A DNA stretch of 64,000 nucleotides from Micromonospora_J zhanjiangensis (lineage in GTDB: Bacteria > Actinomycetota > Actinomycetes > Mycobacteriales > Micromonosporaceae), in NCBI RefSeq assembly GCF_042650605.1, contig NZ_JBHSBN010000009.1:62001-126000 (forward strand), written 5' to 3'. The notes beneath the pieces were generated by a model. It did not search any database, was not told the DNA's origin, and saw only the letters and a list, made by a program, of their open reading frames with translations. A program made the position numbers and the translations under genes. Shown one piece after another: positions 49,226-57,548 of the stretch; within the stretch, counting starts at the first letter, position 1; each line of letters begins with the position of its first letter.

Positions 49226-50137
49226 TCACCCTGTCCGATCGACACGCCCATGACCTGCTGCGACACGGGCGAGGACGCCGACCTCCAGGGCCGTCCACAG
49301 CGCACCGTCCGGGCCGGCCGTGATGCCGTGCGGCTCGCAGCGCGGCCTCGGCAGGTCGTGCACCTCGATGATCCCGTCGGGGGCGACCGAGCCGACCCGG
49401 TTGCCGCCCCACTCGGTGAACCAGAGCGCGCCGTCGGGGCCGGCGGTGATCGCGTGCGGCCGGGCCGCACGGTCGGGCAGCGGAAACTCGGTGATCACAC
49501 CGTCCGGAGTGATCCGGCCGACCTGACCGGCGGCGATCTCGACGAACCACAGTGCACCGTCGGGTCCCGCGGTGATGCCCACCGGGGCGGCCCCCGCCGT
49601 CGGCAGCGGGTGGAGGCCGACCGCGCCGGCCGGGTCGATCCGGCCGATCGCGTTGGCCTGGTTCAGCGTGAACCACAGCGCCTCGTCGGGTCCCGCGACG
49701 ATCACCGAGGGGTACCCGCCGGTGGTCGGGAGCGGGAACTCGTCGACCCGGCCGTCGGTGCCGATCCGGCCGATCCGGTCGGCGGTGGACTCGGTGAACC
49801 AGAGCGCGCCGTCCGGCCCGGTGGCGAGGCCGAACGGTCCGCTGCCGGCGTTCGGCAGCGGGAAGCCGGTGACGACACCGTCGGTGGTGATCCGGCCGAT
49901 CCGGTCGGCCGCGGTCTCGGTGAACCAGAGCGCGCCGTCCGGCCCGGCCACGATGATCGTCGGTTGGCCGGCCGGGTCGACCGGGTGGCTGACGGGCTCC
50001 TCGCCGGGGACCAGCCGGCCGATCCGGCCACTGTGGACGAGGGTGAACCACAGCGCGCCGTCCGGACCGGTGGTGAGGGCGTACGGGCCGTCGTCCGGGC
50101 CGGCGACGACGTACTCCCGGATGGAAACGGTTGTCAA
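49226..50137 (-). CDS. vgb: virginiamycin B lyase
   Basis: 303 residues, a seven-bladed propeller of about 42-residue repeats with GPDGALWFTE-type blades. In the last blade H270 (EPHGITAG) and E285 (WTALE) match the His/Glu pair reported as essential in staphylococcal Vgb. Vgb linearises streptogramin B antibiotics by opening the ester bond. The start is a TTG at 50137, fixed by an exceptionally good RBS AAGGAGGTGG (50144-50153). It is divergent from a TetR gene, suggesting inducible resistance. Confidence 0.88.
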   Translation of the reverse strand: MTTVSIREYVVAGPDDGPYALTTGPDGALWFTLVHSGRIGRLVPGEEPVSHPVDPAGQPTIIVAGPDGALWFTETAADRIGRITTDGVVTGFPLPNAGSGPFGLATGPDGALWFTESTADRIGRIGTDGRVDEFPLPTTGGYPSVIVAGPDEALWFTLNQANAIGRIDPAGAVGLHPLPTAGAAPVGITAGPDGALWFVEIAAGQVGRITPDGVITEFPLPDRAARPHAITAGPDGALWFTEWGGNRVGSVAPDGIIEVHDLPRPRCEPHGITAGPDGALWTALEVGVLARVAAGHGRVDRTG

Positions 50138-50184
50138 CCCGAGCCACCTCCTTAAAGCGACGTTAGTAGCGATAGCATCGTGGC
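50138..50184. promoter_or_regulatory. vgb / tetR divergent control region
   Basis: 47 bp contain the vgb RBS and, for the TetR gene, -10 TAGCAT (50173-50178) only 6 nt before GTG 50185 (leaderless). TAGTAGCGATAGC holds short repeats that could be the TetR operator covering both promoters. Confidence 0.55.
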
Positions 50185-50820
50185 GTGGTGCCACCGCGAT
50201 CAGCAAACGATTTTCCCGCCGAGCCGGGCGACACCAACCCGGTCCGGCGACCGGGTGGGCGCAGCGCCCGGGTCCGCCGCCGGGTGCTCGACGCGGTCGG
50301 GGCGCAACTGGTCGAGCACGGCTACGACGGCCTGAGCGTGGACGCCGTGGCGGAGCGCTCGGGCGTGCACCGGACCACCGTGTACCGGCGTTGGCGGGAC
50401 GTCGGCGGGCTGCTGGTCGACGTCCTGGCCGAGGCCACCGGCGACGACTGGCGCGCGCCGGACACCGGCACGCTCGCCGGCGACCTGGTCGCGGTCAACC
50501 GCGAGGTGCACGCCGCGCTCACCGGGGACCCGCCGGTCACCCTGGCGCTGATCGCCGCGTCGTTCCGGTCGCGGCCGGCGGCGGACGCGCTCCGGACGTT
50601 CTGGGCCGACCGGTACGACCGCTGCGCCGTCATTGTGCGCCGCGCGGTTGACCGGGGTGAGCTGCCGGCCCGTACCGACGCCCGCCGGCTGCTGGTCGCC
50701 GTCACCGCGCCGCTCTACCACGAGCTGGTGCTGCTGCGGTCGGACGCCGGTCCGGAACTCGCCGAGCGGGCGGCCCTGGACGCGGTCGCCGCGGCCCGCG
50801 CGGGCGCCTTCCTGGAATGA
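50185..50820 (+). CDS. TetR-family regulator
   Basis: 211 residues. The N-terminal HTH (about 25-72) has RRRVLDAVGAQLVEHGYDGLS and HRTTVYRRWRD; the C-terminal helical ligand domain has the TetR_C fold (SFRSRPAADALRTFW, LYHELVLL). GTG 50185 is leaderless by position (GTG 50188 is an alternative). It probably represses vgb and itself. Confidence 0.88.
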   Translation: MVPPRSANDFPAEPGDTNPVRRPGGRSARVRRRVLDAVGAQLVEHGYDGLSVDAVAERSGVHRTTVYRRWRDVGGLLVDVLAEATGDDWRAPDTGTLAGDLVAVNREVHAALTGDPPVTLALIAASFRSRPAADALRTFWADRYDRCAVIVRRAVDRGELPARTDARRLLVAVTAPLYHELVLLRSDAGPELAERAALDAVAAARAGAFLE

Positions 50821-51002
50821 AGAACCGACACGTCGGGGGGAGCAGGTCCGCGTTCGCCTCATCGCCATCTCCGACCCGGACCGGCCGGTCACCCGGCCGT
50901 CAAGACCCGCTACCGACGCAGCACCGTAGTCGCGGAGGCAGACGCCGAGGGCCCGGACGCAGCCGTACCGTATGGACCATCCGGCCCGGAACGGAACCTG
51001 AC

Positions 51003-51055
51003 GCACGACAACGCCCTGGACTCGCGATTACCGCGACCAGGGCGTTCAGTCGTGC
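51003..51055. terminator. long hairpin downstream of tRNA-Ala
   Basis: Nested arms GCACGAC/GTCGTGC and AACGCCCTGG/CCAGGGCGTT, plus an inner CGCG/CGCG, form a 20-bp interrupted stem. It lies just past the 3' end of the leftward tRNA and also downstream of the rightward TetR gene, in the 245 bp otherwise free of genes. Confidence 0.85.
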
Positions 51056-51065
51056 TCGACACGGG

Positions 51066-51138
51066 TGGAGCCGAGGGGACTCGAACCCCTGACCCCCACA
51101 CTGCCAGTGTGGTGCGCTACCAGCTGCGCCACGGCCCC
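51066..51138 (-). tRNA. tRNA-Ala (anticodon GGC)
   Basis: 73 nt. Acceptor GGGGCCG pairs with CGGCTCC (one G-U), discriminator A at 51066. The anticodon stem CCACA/TGTGG encloses CTGGCAG with anticodon GGC. The T-arm has GGTTCGAGTCC. No CCA is encoded. Confidence 0.95.
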
Positions 51139-51248
51139 CTGCCGCACCCGGAAGCTTCCCGGGCACTCGCGAAATAATACACACGCCCGCCGGACCGGTC
51201 ACGCGGGGAGGGGGGTGGCGCCGCCCGGGCCGGGCACCCGCCACGGGG

Positions 51249-51803
51249 TCAGTTCAGCGCCACGTCCGGCGGGAAGTGGGCGACCGCGGCCAGCATGCCG
51301 CCCTGCCGGCGCAGCACCATCGGCCAGAGATCGTCCGGCCGGTCGACGAACGCGTCGCCCGGCAGCGCGTCGAAGACGAACCAGGACCCGGCGGCGATCT
51401 CGTCCTCGACCTGTCCCGGTGACCAGCCCGAGTAGCCGGCGAAGACCCGGATGCCGGTGATGCTGTCCCGCAGCCGGTCCGGATCGACCGACAGGTCGAC
51501 GGTGCCGACCGAGCCGGAGACCGGGTGGAAGCCCTTCACCCGGCGGCCCGGTGTCTTCATCCGGGCGAGGCAGATCGCCGACTCGGGCTGCACCGGGCCG
51601 CCCTCGAACAGCACCGCCGGGTCCCGGGCCAGGCCGCCCCAGTCGCCGAGCACGTCGGCCACCGGGACCTCGGTGGCACGGTTGAGCACCACCCCGAGCG
51701 CACCGCTGGCCTCGTGGGCGACCAGCAACACCACCGTACGGTCGAAGTTGGGGTCTTTCAGGGCCGGGGTCGCGACCAGCAACTGTCCGGTCATCGACTC
51801 CAT
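51249..51803 (-). CDS. YqgE/AlgH-family protein
   Basis: 184 residues with the family start SMTGQLLVATPALKDPNFDRTVVLL, GALGVVLNRATEVPV, VLFEGGPVQP, RVFAGYSGWSPGQVEDE and the final SWFVFDAL. AlgH proteins are widespread and of uncertain biochemical role (transcriptional or redox roles suggested). ATG 51803 was chosen to match family N-termini and has a G-rich RBS; ATG 51845 is an alternative. Confidence 0.88.
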   Translation of the reverse strand: MESMTGQLLVATPALKDPNFDRTVVLLVAHEASGALGVVLNRATEVPVADVLGDWGGLARDPAVLFEGGPVQPESAICLARMKTPGRRVKGFHPVSGSVGTVDLSVDPDRLRDSITGIRVFAGYSGWSPGQVEDEIAAGSWFVFDALPGDAFVDRPDDLWPMVLRRQGGMLAAVAHFPPDVALN

Positions 51804-52065
51804 CGAGCGCCCCCCGATCGCCTGCCCCTCTCCGTGTACCGACATGCCGCTACCCGTCCGCCGATGCGCGGAACCCGTGGCCGGACGCGCCGAACCGGGA
51901 CCTCCCCGGTCCGGTCGGGTCACCCCGGTCGATCGTCGCCGTGCGCGCAGTCAACGCCATGCACCGCACGATAGCCTGCGGGCCAGTGCCTGGATAAGGT
52001 CTGAGGGCCAGTGCGAACCCGACGTCGCGGGACGGCCCGCTCAGCACTCATGGAAAGGTGGCCCG

Positions 52066-52869
52066 GTGCAGCCACAAGCGGACCTCGCCATCATCGGCGG
52101 CTCGGGACTCTACGCCTTAATGGACGGTCTCACCGGGCACAAAATCGACACCCCGTACGGCGAGCCGTCCGACCAGATCATGATCACCGAACTGGGCGGG
52201 CGGCGGGTGGCGTTCCTGCCCCGGCACGGCCGGGACCACCGGCACCCGCCGCACCTGATCCCGTACCGGGCGAACCTGTGGGCGCTGCGGTCGATCGGGG
52301 TCCGGCAGATCCTCGCCCCGTGTGCCGTCGGCGGGCTGCGTCCGGAGCACGGCCCCGGCTCGTTCGTGGTGCCGGACCAACTGGTCGACCGCACCAGCGG
52401 CCGGACGCAGACCTTCTACGACCGGGGTGCGGTGCACGTGCCGTTCGCCGACCCGTACTGTCCGGCCGGGCGCGACACGGTGCTGCGGACGGCGCGGAAG
52501 CAGGGCATCGCCGCGCACGACGGCGGGACGATGGTGGTCGTCGAGGGCCCCCGCTTCTCCACCCGGGCCGAATCCCGCTGGTACGCCGACCTCGGCGGGA
52601 CGGTGATCAACATGACCGGCCACCCGGAGGCGGTGCTGGCCCGCGAGCTCGCCCTCTGTTACACGGCGGTGGCCCTGGTGACCGACTACGACGCGGGCGT
52701 CGAGACGGGCCACGGGGTGGTGCAGGAGGACGTCTTCCGGGTCTTCGCGGAGAACATCGCGACCCTGCGGGACCTGCTGCTGCGCACCGTGGCGGCGTTG
52801 CCGCAGGAGCGGTCCTGCGCCTGTCCGCGGAGCCTGGACGGCATCGTCCTGCCGATCGACCTGCCCTGA
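52066..52869 (+). CDS. S-methyl-5'-thioadenosine phosphorylase (or related purine nucleoside phosphorylase)
   Basis: 267 residues. It begins with the phosphate-binding IIGGSGLYALM and contains FLPRHGRDHRHPPHLIPYRANLW (His/Arg phosphate site, here split by charged residues), a QILAPCAVGGL stretch, EGPRFSTRAES, NMTGHPEAVLARE and TDYDAGVETG, all classical MTAP/PNP-II signatures. It acts in methionine/adenine salvage from MTA. GTG 52066 has GGAAAGG upstream. Confidence 0.9.
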   Translation: MQPQADLAIIGGSGLYALMDGLTGHKIDTPYGEPSDQIMITELGGRRVAFLPRHGRDHRHPPHLIPYRANLWALRSIGVRQILAPCAVGGLRPEHGPGSFVVPDQLVDRTSGRTQTFYDRGAVHVPFADPYCPAGRDTVLRTARKQGIAAHDGGTMVVVEGPRFSTRAESRWYADLGGTVINMTGHPEAVLARELALCYTAVALVTDYDAGVETGHGVVQEDVFRVFAENIATLRDLLLRTVAALPQERSCACPRSLDGIVLPIDLP

Positions 52870-53018
52870 CGCCGCCGGCCGGCCGGCTCGACGGACCGGT
52901 CGGCCCCGGTAGCGCACCACCCTACCGGGCAATTTGTCCAGTATGCGGGTTTTGACGCCCCCGCGACGGATAGATTCCCCCTGACGGGACAGGTGCGAGG
53001 CGACCGGGGAGGCTCGGC

Positions 53019-54617
53019 ATGGCCACGGTTCGCGACGTCACCCTGGATCTGCTCCGCGAGCTGGGCATGACCACCGTGTTCGGCAATCCCGGCTCGACGG
53101 AGGAGCCGTTCCTGAGCGGGTTTCCCGACGATTTCACCTACGTGCACGCGCTGCAGGAGGCCTCCGCGGTGGCGATGGCCGACGGCTACGCCCAGGCCAC
53201 CGGCCGGCCGGCCCATGTGAACCTGCACACCGCGCCCGGCGTGGGCAACGGGATGGGCAACCTGGTTACCGCGTGGCACAACCGGACGCCGCTGGTCGTC
53301 ACCGCCGGCCAGCAGACCCGCGCCATGCTGCTGCTCGAACCCCGGCTCACCAACCGGCAGCCGACCGAACTGGCCCGGCCGTACGTGAAATGGAGCTACG
53401 AACCGGTCCGGGCGCGGGACGTCCCGGCGGCGCTGATGCGCGGGTACGCGAGCGCGGTGCAGCCGCCGGCCGGCCCGGTGCTGCTCTCGGTGCCGCTGGA
53501 CGACTGGCAGCAGCCGGCCGATCCACCCCCGGCGGTACGCGTGGTCAGTCACCGGGTCGCGCCCGAGCCGGACCGGCTGCGCCAGTTCGCCGACGTGCTG
53601 GCCGGCAGCCGCAACCCCGTACTGGTGGTCGGTGCGGCGGTGGACCGCGCCGGCGGGTGGCCGGCGGCTGTGGCCCTGGCCGAGCGGCTGCGGGCGCCGG
53701 TCTGGTCGGCGCCCTCCCCCGAGCGGGCCGGCTTCCCGGGCGACCACCCGCAGTTCCAGGGGACGCTGCCGTTCGCCGCCGGGCCGCTGGCCGAGCGGCT
53801 GGCCGGGCACGACACCGTGCTGGTCGTCGGCGCGCCGGTGTTCCGGTACTACCCGCACGTCGCCGGCCCGCACCTGCCGGCCGGCAGCCGGCTGCTGCAC
53901 GTCACCGACGATCCGGAGGAGGCGGCGCAGGCGGCGGTGGGCGACAGCGTCCTCGGCGACCCCGCGCTCGCCTGCGCGGCCCTGGCCGAGCTGCTGCCCA
54001 CCGCGGACCGACCGCTGCCGCCACCCGTGCCCGCGCCGCCGGTGCCGGATGCCGGGGTGCCGCTGTCACCGAAGGCGCTGTTCGCCGCCCTGGCCCGGGA
54101 GTGGCCGCCGGACGGCGTACTGGTCGCGGAGACGCCGTCCAATGTCGGCCTGCTGCGTCGGTACCTGCCGGCCCGCCGGCCGGCGTCGTTCTTCACCGGG
54201 GCCAGCGGCGGCCTCGGCTTCGGCCTGCCGGCCGCCGTCGGGATCGCCCTCGGCGAGCGGCACACCGGCCGCTGCCGGCCGGTGCTGGCGGTCATCGGGG
54301 ACGGCTCGTTCCACTACAGCGTGCAGGCCCTCTGGACGGCGGCGCGGCACCGGCTGCCGGTGGTGTTCGTGGTGCCGATGAACGGGCAGTACGCGATCCT
54401 CAAGGCGTTCGCCCGGCACGAAGGGACGCCCGGGGTGCCCGGTCTGGACCTGCCCGGGCTGGACATCCTGGCCATCGCCCAGGGGTACGGCTGCGCCGCC
54501 GCCGTCGCCGACTCGACCGACGCGGTGACCGAGGCGGTCCGTACCGGCCTGGCGCGGACCTCCGGGCCGACGGTGCTAGCGGTGCCGATCACCCCGGAGG
54601 CGCCGGACATCCTGTGA
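53019..54617 (+). CDS. mdlC: thiamine-diphosphate decarboxylase, benzoylformate decarboxylase type
   Basis: 532 residues. The first 130 residues align without gaps to Pseudomonas putida benzoylformate decarboxylase as I recall it: S26 (GNPGSTEEPF), E47 (LQEAS) and H70 (NLHTAPG) are in register. The ThDP motif is GDGSFHYSVQALW...PMN. The second catalytic His (H281 in P. putida) is a Tyr here (Y278 in VFRYYPH), with a His two residues later. It should decarboxylate benzoylformate or another 2-keto acid; no mandelate genes are adjacent. ATG 53019 has GGGGAGG. Confidence 0.85.
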   Translation: MATVRDVTLDLLRELGMTTVFGNPGSTEEPFLSGFPDDFTYVHALQEASAVAMADGYAQATGRPAHVNLHTAPGVGNGMGNLVTAWHNRTPLVVTAGQQTRAMLLLEPRLTNRQPTELARPYVKWSYEPVRARDVPAALMRGYASAVQPPAGPVLLSVPLDDWQQPADPPPAVRVVSHRVAPEPDRLRQFADVLAGSRNPVLVVGAAVDRAGGWPAAVALAERLRAPVWSAPSPERAGFPGDHPQFQGTLPFAAGPLAERLAGHDTVLVVGAPVFRYYPHVAGPHLPAGSRLLHVTDDPEEAAQAAVGDSVLGDPALACAALAELLPTADRPLPPPVPAPPVPDAGVPLSPKALFAALAREWPPDGVLVAETPSNVGLLRRYLPARRPASFFTGASGGLGFGLPAAVGIALGERHTGRCRPVLAVIGDGSFHYSVQALWTAARHRLPVVFVVPMNGQYAILKAFARHEGTPGVPGLDLPGLDILAIAQGYGCAAAVADSTDAVTEAVRTGLARTSGPTVLAVPITPEAPDIL

Positions 54618-54619
54618 CC

Positions 54620-54669
54620 AACCCGACCGACCCAACCCGACCGACCCGACCCGGTCAGGTCAGGTCAGG
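54620..54669. repeat. tandem repeats at convergent gene ends
   Basis: AACCCGACCGACCC occurs at 54620-54633 and 54634-54647, right after the decarboxylase stop. TCAGG repeats three times (54655, 54660, 54665), and the last copy supplies the stop codon of the leftward gene. Confidence 0.8.
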
Positions 54670-55144
54670 TCTCGCCGCCCAGGTCGAGTTCGTACGCATG
54701 GTGGATCAGGTCCGCGCCGCGTTGCCGGTGCCGGGCCAGCGCCCGCAGCAGGTCGACCGACCGGTTCCGCAGCTCGTCGACCCCGGTTTCGGGCAGTTCC
54801 GTACGGCGGCGGAGCGCGCCGATGGTCGCCGCCACGGCACCGTGCTCGCGGACCAGCGCCCGGGTCGAGTGGGCCAGCCACGGTGCGCGGTCGAGCAACT
54901 CGGCGTAGAGGCCGTCGGCCCCCTCGGTGGCGCGTACGTGCTCGGCGAAGCTGCCCTGCAGGGTGCACAGCCGGACGGCCAGCCCGTGCCGCCACGCCGG
55001 GTCGCCGGCCGGCGCCGCGAGGGTCTGCTCGATCCCCCGGATGGCCGGCAGCAGGCCGGCCCGGAGGCGGCGGGAGGCCGGGAGCGACCGGTCGTCCGCA
55101 GCGGTGGGGATCGTGGCCGGTTGTCGTGCAGCGCCTGTCACCAT
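54665..55144 (-). CDS. helical protein of unknown function (hemerythrin-like size)
   Basis: 159 residues, mainly helices: LLPAIRGIEQTLAA, GLAVRLCTLQGSFAEHV, ALVREHGAVAATIGALRR, DLLRALARHRQRGADLIHHA. The layout recalls a four-helix hemerythrin/DinB bundle and keeps scattered His, but a full di-iron ligand set is not evident. ATG 55144 has GGAGGTG upstream. It is convergent with mdlC. Confidence 0.6.
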   Translation of the reverse strand: MVTGAARQPATIPTAADDRSLPASRRLRAGLLPAIRGIEQTLAAPAGDPAWRHGLAVRLCTLQGSFAEHVRATEGADGLYAELLDRAPWLAHSTRALVREHGAVAATIGALRRRTELPETGVDELRNRSVDLLRALARHRQRGADLIHHAYELDLGGET

Positions 55145-55364
55145 GGCACACCTCCGGGGTTCGCGCCTGTCGCCCTGTGCCGATCGTGGGCCGGGCCCGG
55201 CCCGGGGTCCAGACCCGCGGGCCAGCTCATCTGGCTCATTGGCCACGCCAGCCGCATCAGTAACAAACCGGACAGCGATTCGGAACCGCGAGCCGGTCGG
55301 CGGGAGCGACACGGGTCGGCGGGTGGGACCGGGGAAACCGTCGCGGGCCGGATCGAGAAAACGG

Positions 55365-55398
55365 CGAAGCGCCCCGGTCGGTGGACCGGGGCGCTTCG
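55365..55398 (-). terminator. intrinsic terminator of the acetyltransferase gene
   Basis: A perfect 15-bp stem (CGAAGCGCCCCGGTC and complement) with a 4-nt loop, followed on the minus strand by CCGTTTTCTC. It starts 15 nt past the stop of the leftward acetyltransferase. Confidence 0.92.
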
Positions 55399-55412
55399 CG
55401 AACGGCACTCCG

Positions 55413-56159
55413 TCAACGTGATGGGCGACGACCGCGGGGCTCGTCACTACCGACCGTCTCGGCCTGCGCACGCTCGTGCCGATGTGCGGCTGGGTCTCTT
55501 CTTTCGGCCAATCGTCTGGTCTTCGATTCAGCGGTTCTTGCCGTCGATACCCGCGTCTGCAGCAAGGCTCTGCAAGCCTCCCACTCCGACTCGACAATCG
55601 AGTACATGGCTGAGTCTCGCAACAGCCCTTCTTCCCCCGGCGCCCAAGACCGCGACCAGCTCCGCAAGACACCCTCGAATCGGGCACCCGTGCGCTCGAT
55701 CGCATTGCGGGAGATCTCATTACGCGCGTCAGTCTTGAGGTCGACGCGGGCCACCGCCCACGCCTCGAACGCGTTGGTGAAAAGCAGTAGCTTCGCTTCC
55801 GCGTTCAGCCCGGTGCCCTGTGCCGATGCCGCCAGCCAGGTGAAGCCCACCTCGACTGCGTAGAGCGCATCGCGGCCAGGCCAACACCGGGGGTCCCAGT
55901 AAGCAGTCGCGCCGACTGCACGTCCACTCGCCTTCGCCACCTGCGCATAGGGCAACAGCGTCCCGGCAGCCGCCCGGGTCAGCTGCGCGTCGATGTAGGC
56001 ACCCACCTCGGCTGCCGCTGGAACCCAGGTGAACCGGTACGAACTCCGGTCCTCTTCTGCTGCCGCAGACAGGTCCGCGGCGTGCCGATGATCCAGCGGC
56101 TCCAGTCGGACGAGGTCGCCTTCGAGGACAGGAGCGGTCAGAGAATTCGGGAATGGCAT
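55413..56159 (-). CDS. RimJ/RimL-type GNAT acetyltransferase with extended tail
   Basis: 248 residues. The RimJ/L core: GDLVRLEPLDHRHAADL, VGATAYWDP, VEVGFTWLAASAQGTGLNAEAKLLL (acetyl-CoA loop) and ISRNAIERTGARFEGVLR. The last about 45 residues (after VESEWEACRALL) are an unusual basic tail with no family counterpart. ATG 56159 has GGAGGG upstream. Base composition is visibly less GC-biased than neighbours and it sits next to the tmRNA 3' end, so horizontal origin is possible. Confidence 0.83.
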   Translation of the reverse strand: MPFPNSLTAPVLEGDLVRLEPLDHRHAADLSAAAEEDRSSYRFTWVPAAAEVGAYIDAQLTRAAAGTLLPYAQVAKASGRAVGATAYWDPRCWPGRDALYAVEVGFTWLAASAQGTGLNAEAKLLLFTNAFEAWAVARVDLKTDARNEISRNAIERTGARFEGVLRSWSRSWAPGEEGLLRDSAMYSIVESEWEACRALLQTRVSTARTAESKTRRLAERRDPAAHRHERAQAETVGSDEPRGRRPSR

Positions 56160-56351
56160 AGCCCTCCGTTCGCGGCTTGCTCGGTGCACCATGCAACGGG
56201 CCGGGTCATCACCCGGGGCACCCCACCCACGAGACGGAGGGTTGCCGGCCAGCAAGCCGGGGCTTCGCACTGGCACTCATGACCTGGAATGACCTTACCA
56301 AGCGACCGGACGGACCGCGATCCCGCTCAGCCGAGGGAACCCCAGAAACAC

Positions 56352-56387
56352 CCGTACGGCAGCATCCCGGAAGACGCTACCGTACGG
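56352..56387 (-). terminator. hairpin downstream of tmRNA
   Basis: CCGTACGGCAGC (56352-56363) pairs with GCTACCGTACGG (56376-56387), one mismatch, followed on the minus strand by GTGTTTCTGG. It is a plausible ssrA terminator about 50 nt past the RNA's 3' end. Confidence 0.65.
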
Positions 56388-56440
56388 TCTGTATGTAACA
56401 GGCCCCAGAAAGTCCGAAGACGCTCCGTATGCCTGATTTG

Positions 56441-56813
56441 TGGAGGTGCCGGGAATCGAACCCGGGTCCTTCGCCGCCTTGTCAGGGCTTCTCCGAGCGC
56501 AGCTCGCTGTGCCTCTACTCGGCCCCTCCGATCACGCGAGCGAGTCGGTGTGACGGGCCCAGTCGCTGATTGATCTCGCCGCACGGACCCCGCGACCGGG
56601 TCCGATTGGCCAGCCCTCTAGCTGATGCCGGCTAACTGGGTCGAAGGCACTCCCAGGCCGACAGACTTGCTACTCGCCTCAGGCGGCGAGAGCGAAGTCA
56701 GCGCGATTGTTCTTGGCGCTTATTGGTTTCCGACGACCGATTTTCGAGACGACGTCGGCTTCCTCGGCTCGCTTCCCCTGCCGCAACGCACAAAGTCGAA
56801 ACCAGTCACCCCC
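56441..56813 (-). ncRNA. ssrA: transfer-messenger RNA
   Basis: 373 nt. The 5' end GGGGGTGACTGGTTTCGACT pairs with the 3' end CACCTCC-A. The T-arm GGGTTCGATTCCC is at 56453-56465. The tag reading frame (56679-56717) encodes AKNNRADFALAA followed by TGA, with the classic ALAA degradation end. CCA is not encoded. A -10-like TAGGCT (56846-56851) would give a leader of about 30 nt removed by RNase P. smpB lies just upstream on the same strand. Confidence 0.96.
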
Positions 56814-56947
56814 TGGACACGGCCGCCGGTGCGGCGACCACCCCAAGCCTAACGCCTCGGCCGGCAGACTTCATCCCGGATATCCCGTCGCCCGCGAACG
56901 GGACGAACGTGACGATCGTCTCGGCCGGGCCGATCGGAGCGAACCGG

Positions 56948-57424
56948 TTACTCCATGCCCTTGCCGCGCCGGCCGGCCGCCCGGCGGATCTCCTTGTCCG
57001 CGTCCCGCTTGGCGAGGTCCTGCCGCTTGTCGTACGACTTCTTGCCGCGGGCCAGGCCGAGCTCGACCTTGGCCCAACCGTCGTTGAAGTAGACCGACAG
57101 CGGCACCAGGGTCAGGCCGCTCTCCTTGAGCTTGCCGAGCAGCCGGTCGATTTCCAGCCGGTTGAGCAGCAGCTTGCGGGTACGTCGGGGCTCGTGGTTG
57201 GTCCAGGTGCCCTGGACGTACTCCGGGATGTGCATCCCGTGCAGGAACAGCTCACCGCCGCGTTCCTGGGCGAACGCGTCGACCAGCGAGGCCCGGCCGG
57301 CGCGCAGCGACTTGACCTCGGTGCCGGTGAGCGCCATGCCGGCCTCGTAGGTGTCGAGGATGGCGTAGTCGTGGCGCGCCTTGCGGTTGGAGGCGACGAC
57401 CTTACGCCCCTTCTCCCGTGGCAT
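56948..57424 (-). CDS. smpB: SsrA-binding protein SmpB
   Basis: 158 residues of complete SmpB: KVVASNRKARHDYAILDTYE, GTEVKSLRAGRASLVDAFA, HIPEY, RTRKLLLNRLEIDRL, and the C-terminal KKSYDKRQDLAKRDADKEI helix that enters the ribosomal A site. It binds tmRNA and delivers it to stalled ribosomes. ATG 57424 matches family starts; GTG 57436, closer to GGAGAGGG, is possible. It is followed by ssrA. Confidence 0.96.
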   Translation of the reverse strand: MPREKGRKVVASNRKARHDYAILDTYEAGMALTGTEVKSLRAGRASLVDAFAQERGGELFLHGMHIPEYVQGTWTNHEPRRTRKLLLNRLEIDRLLGKLKESGLTLVPLSVYFNDGWAKVELGLARGKKSYDKRQDLAKRDADKEIRRAAGRRGKGME

Positions 57425-57492
57425 CCGGCGCCACACCCCTCTCCTGCGTCGTGGAACAGCCGGGCAATGCTACCCCGAACGGCCCGAAACGG

Positions 57493-57531
57493 CGGTCGCC
57501 GCCCGCCGGGAGACCCGGTGAGCGGCGACCG
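57493..57531. terminator. terminator of the ftsE-ftsX operon
   Basis: CGGTCGCCGC/GCGGCGACCG 10-bp arms with an inner CCGGG-AGA-CCCGG stem lie 17 nt past the ftsX stop and upstream of smpB. Confidence 0.82.
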
Positions 57532-57548
57532 AACGCGGCGTACGGTAG

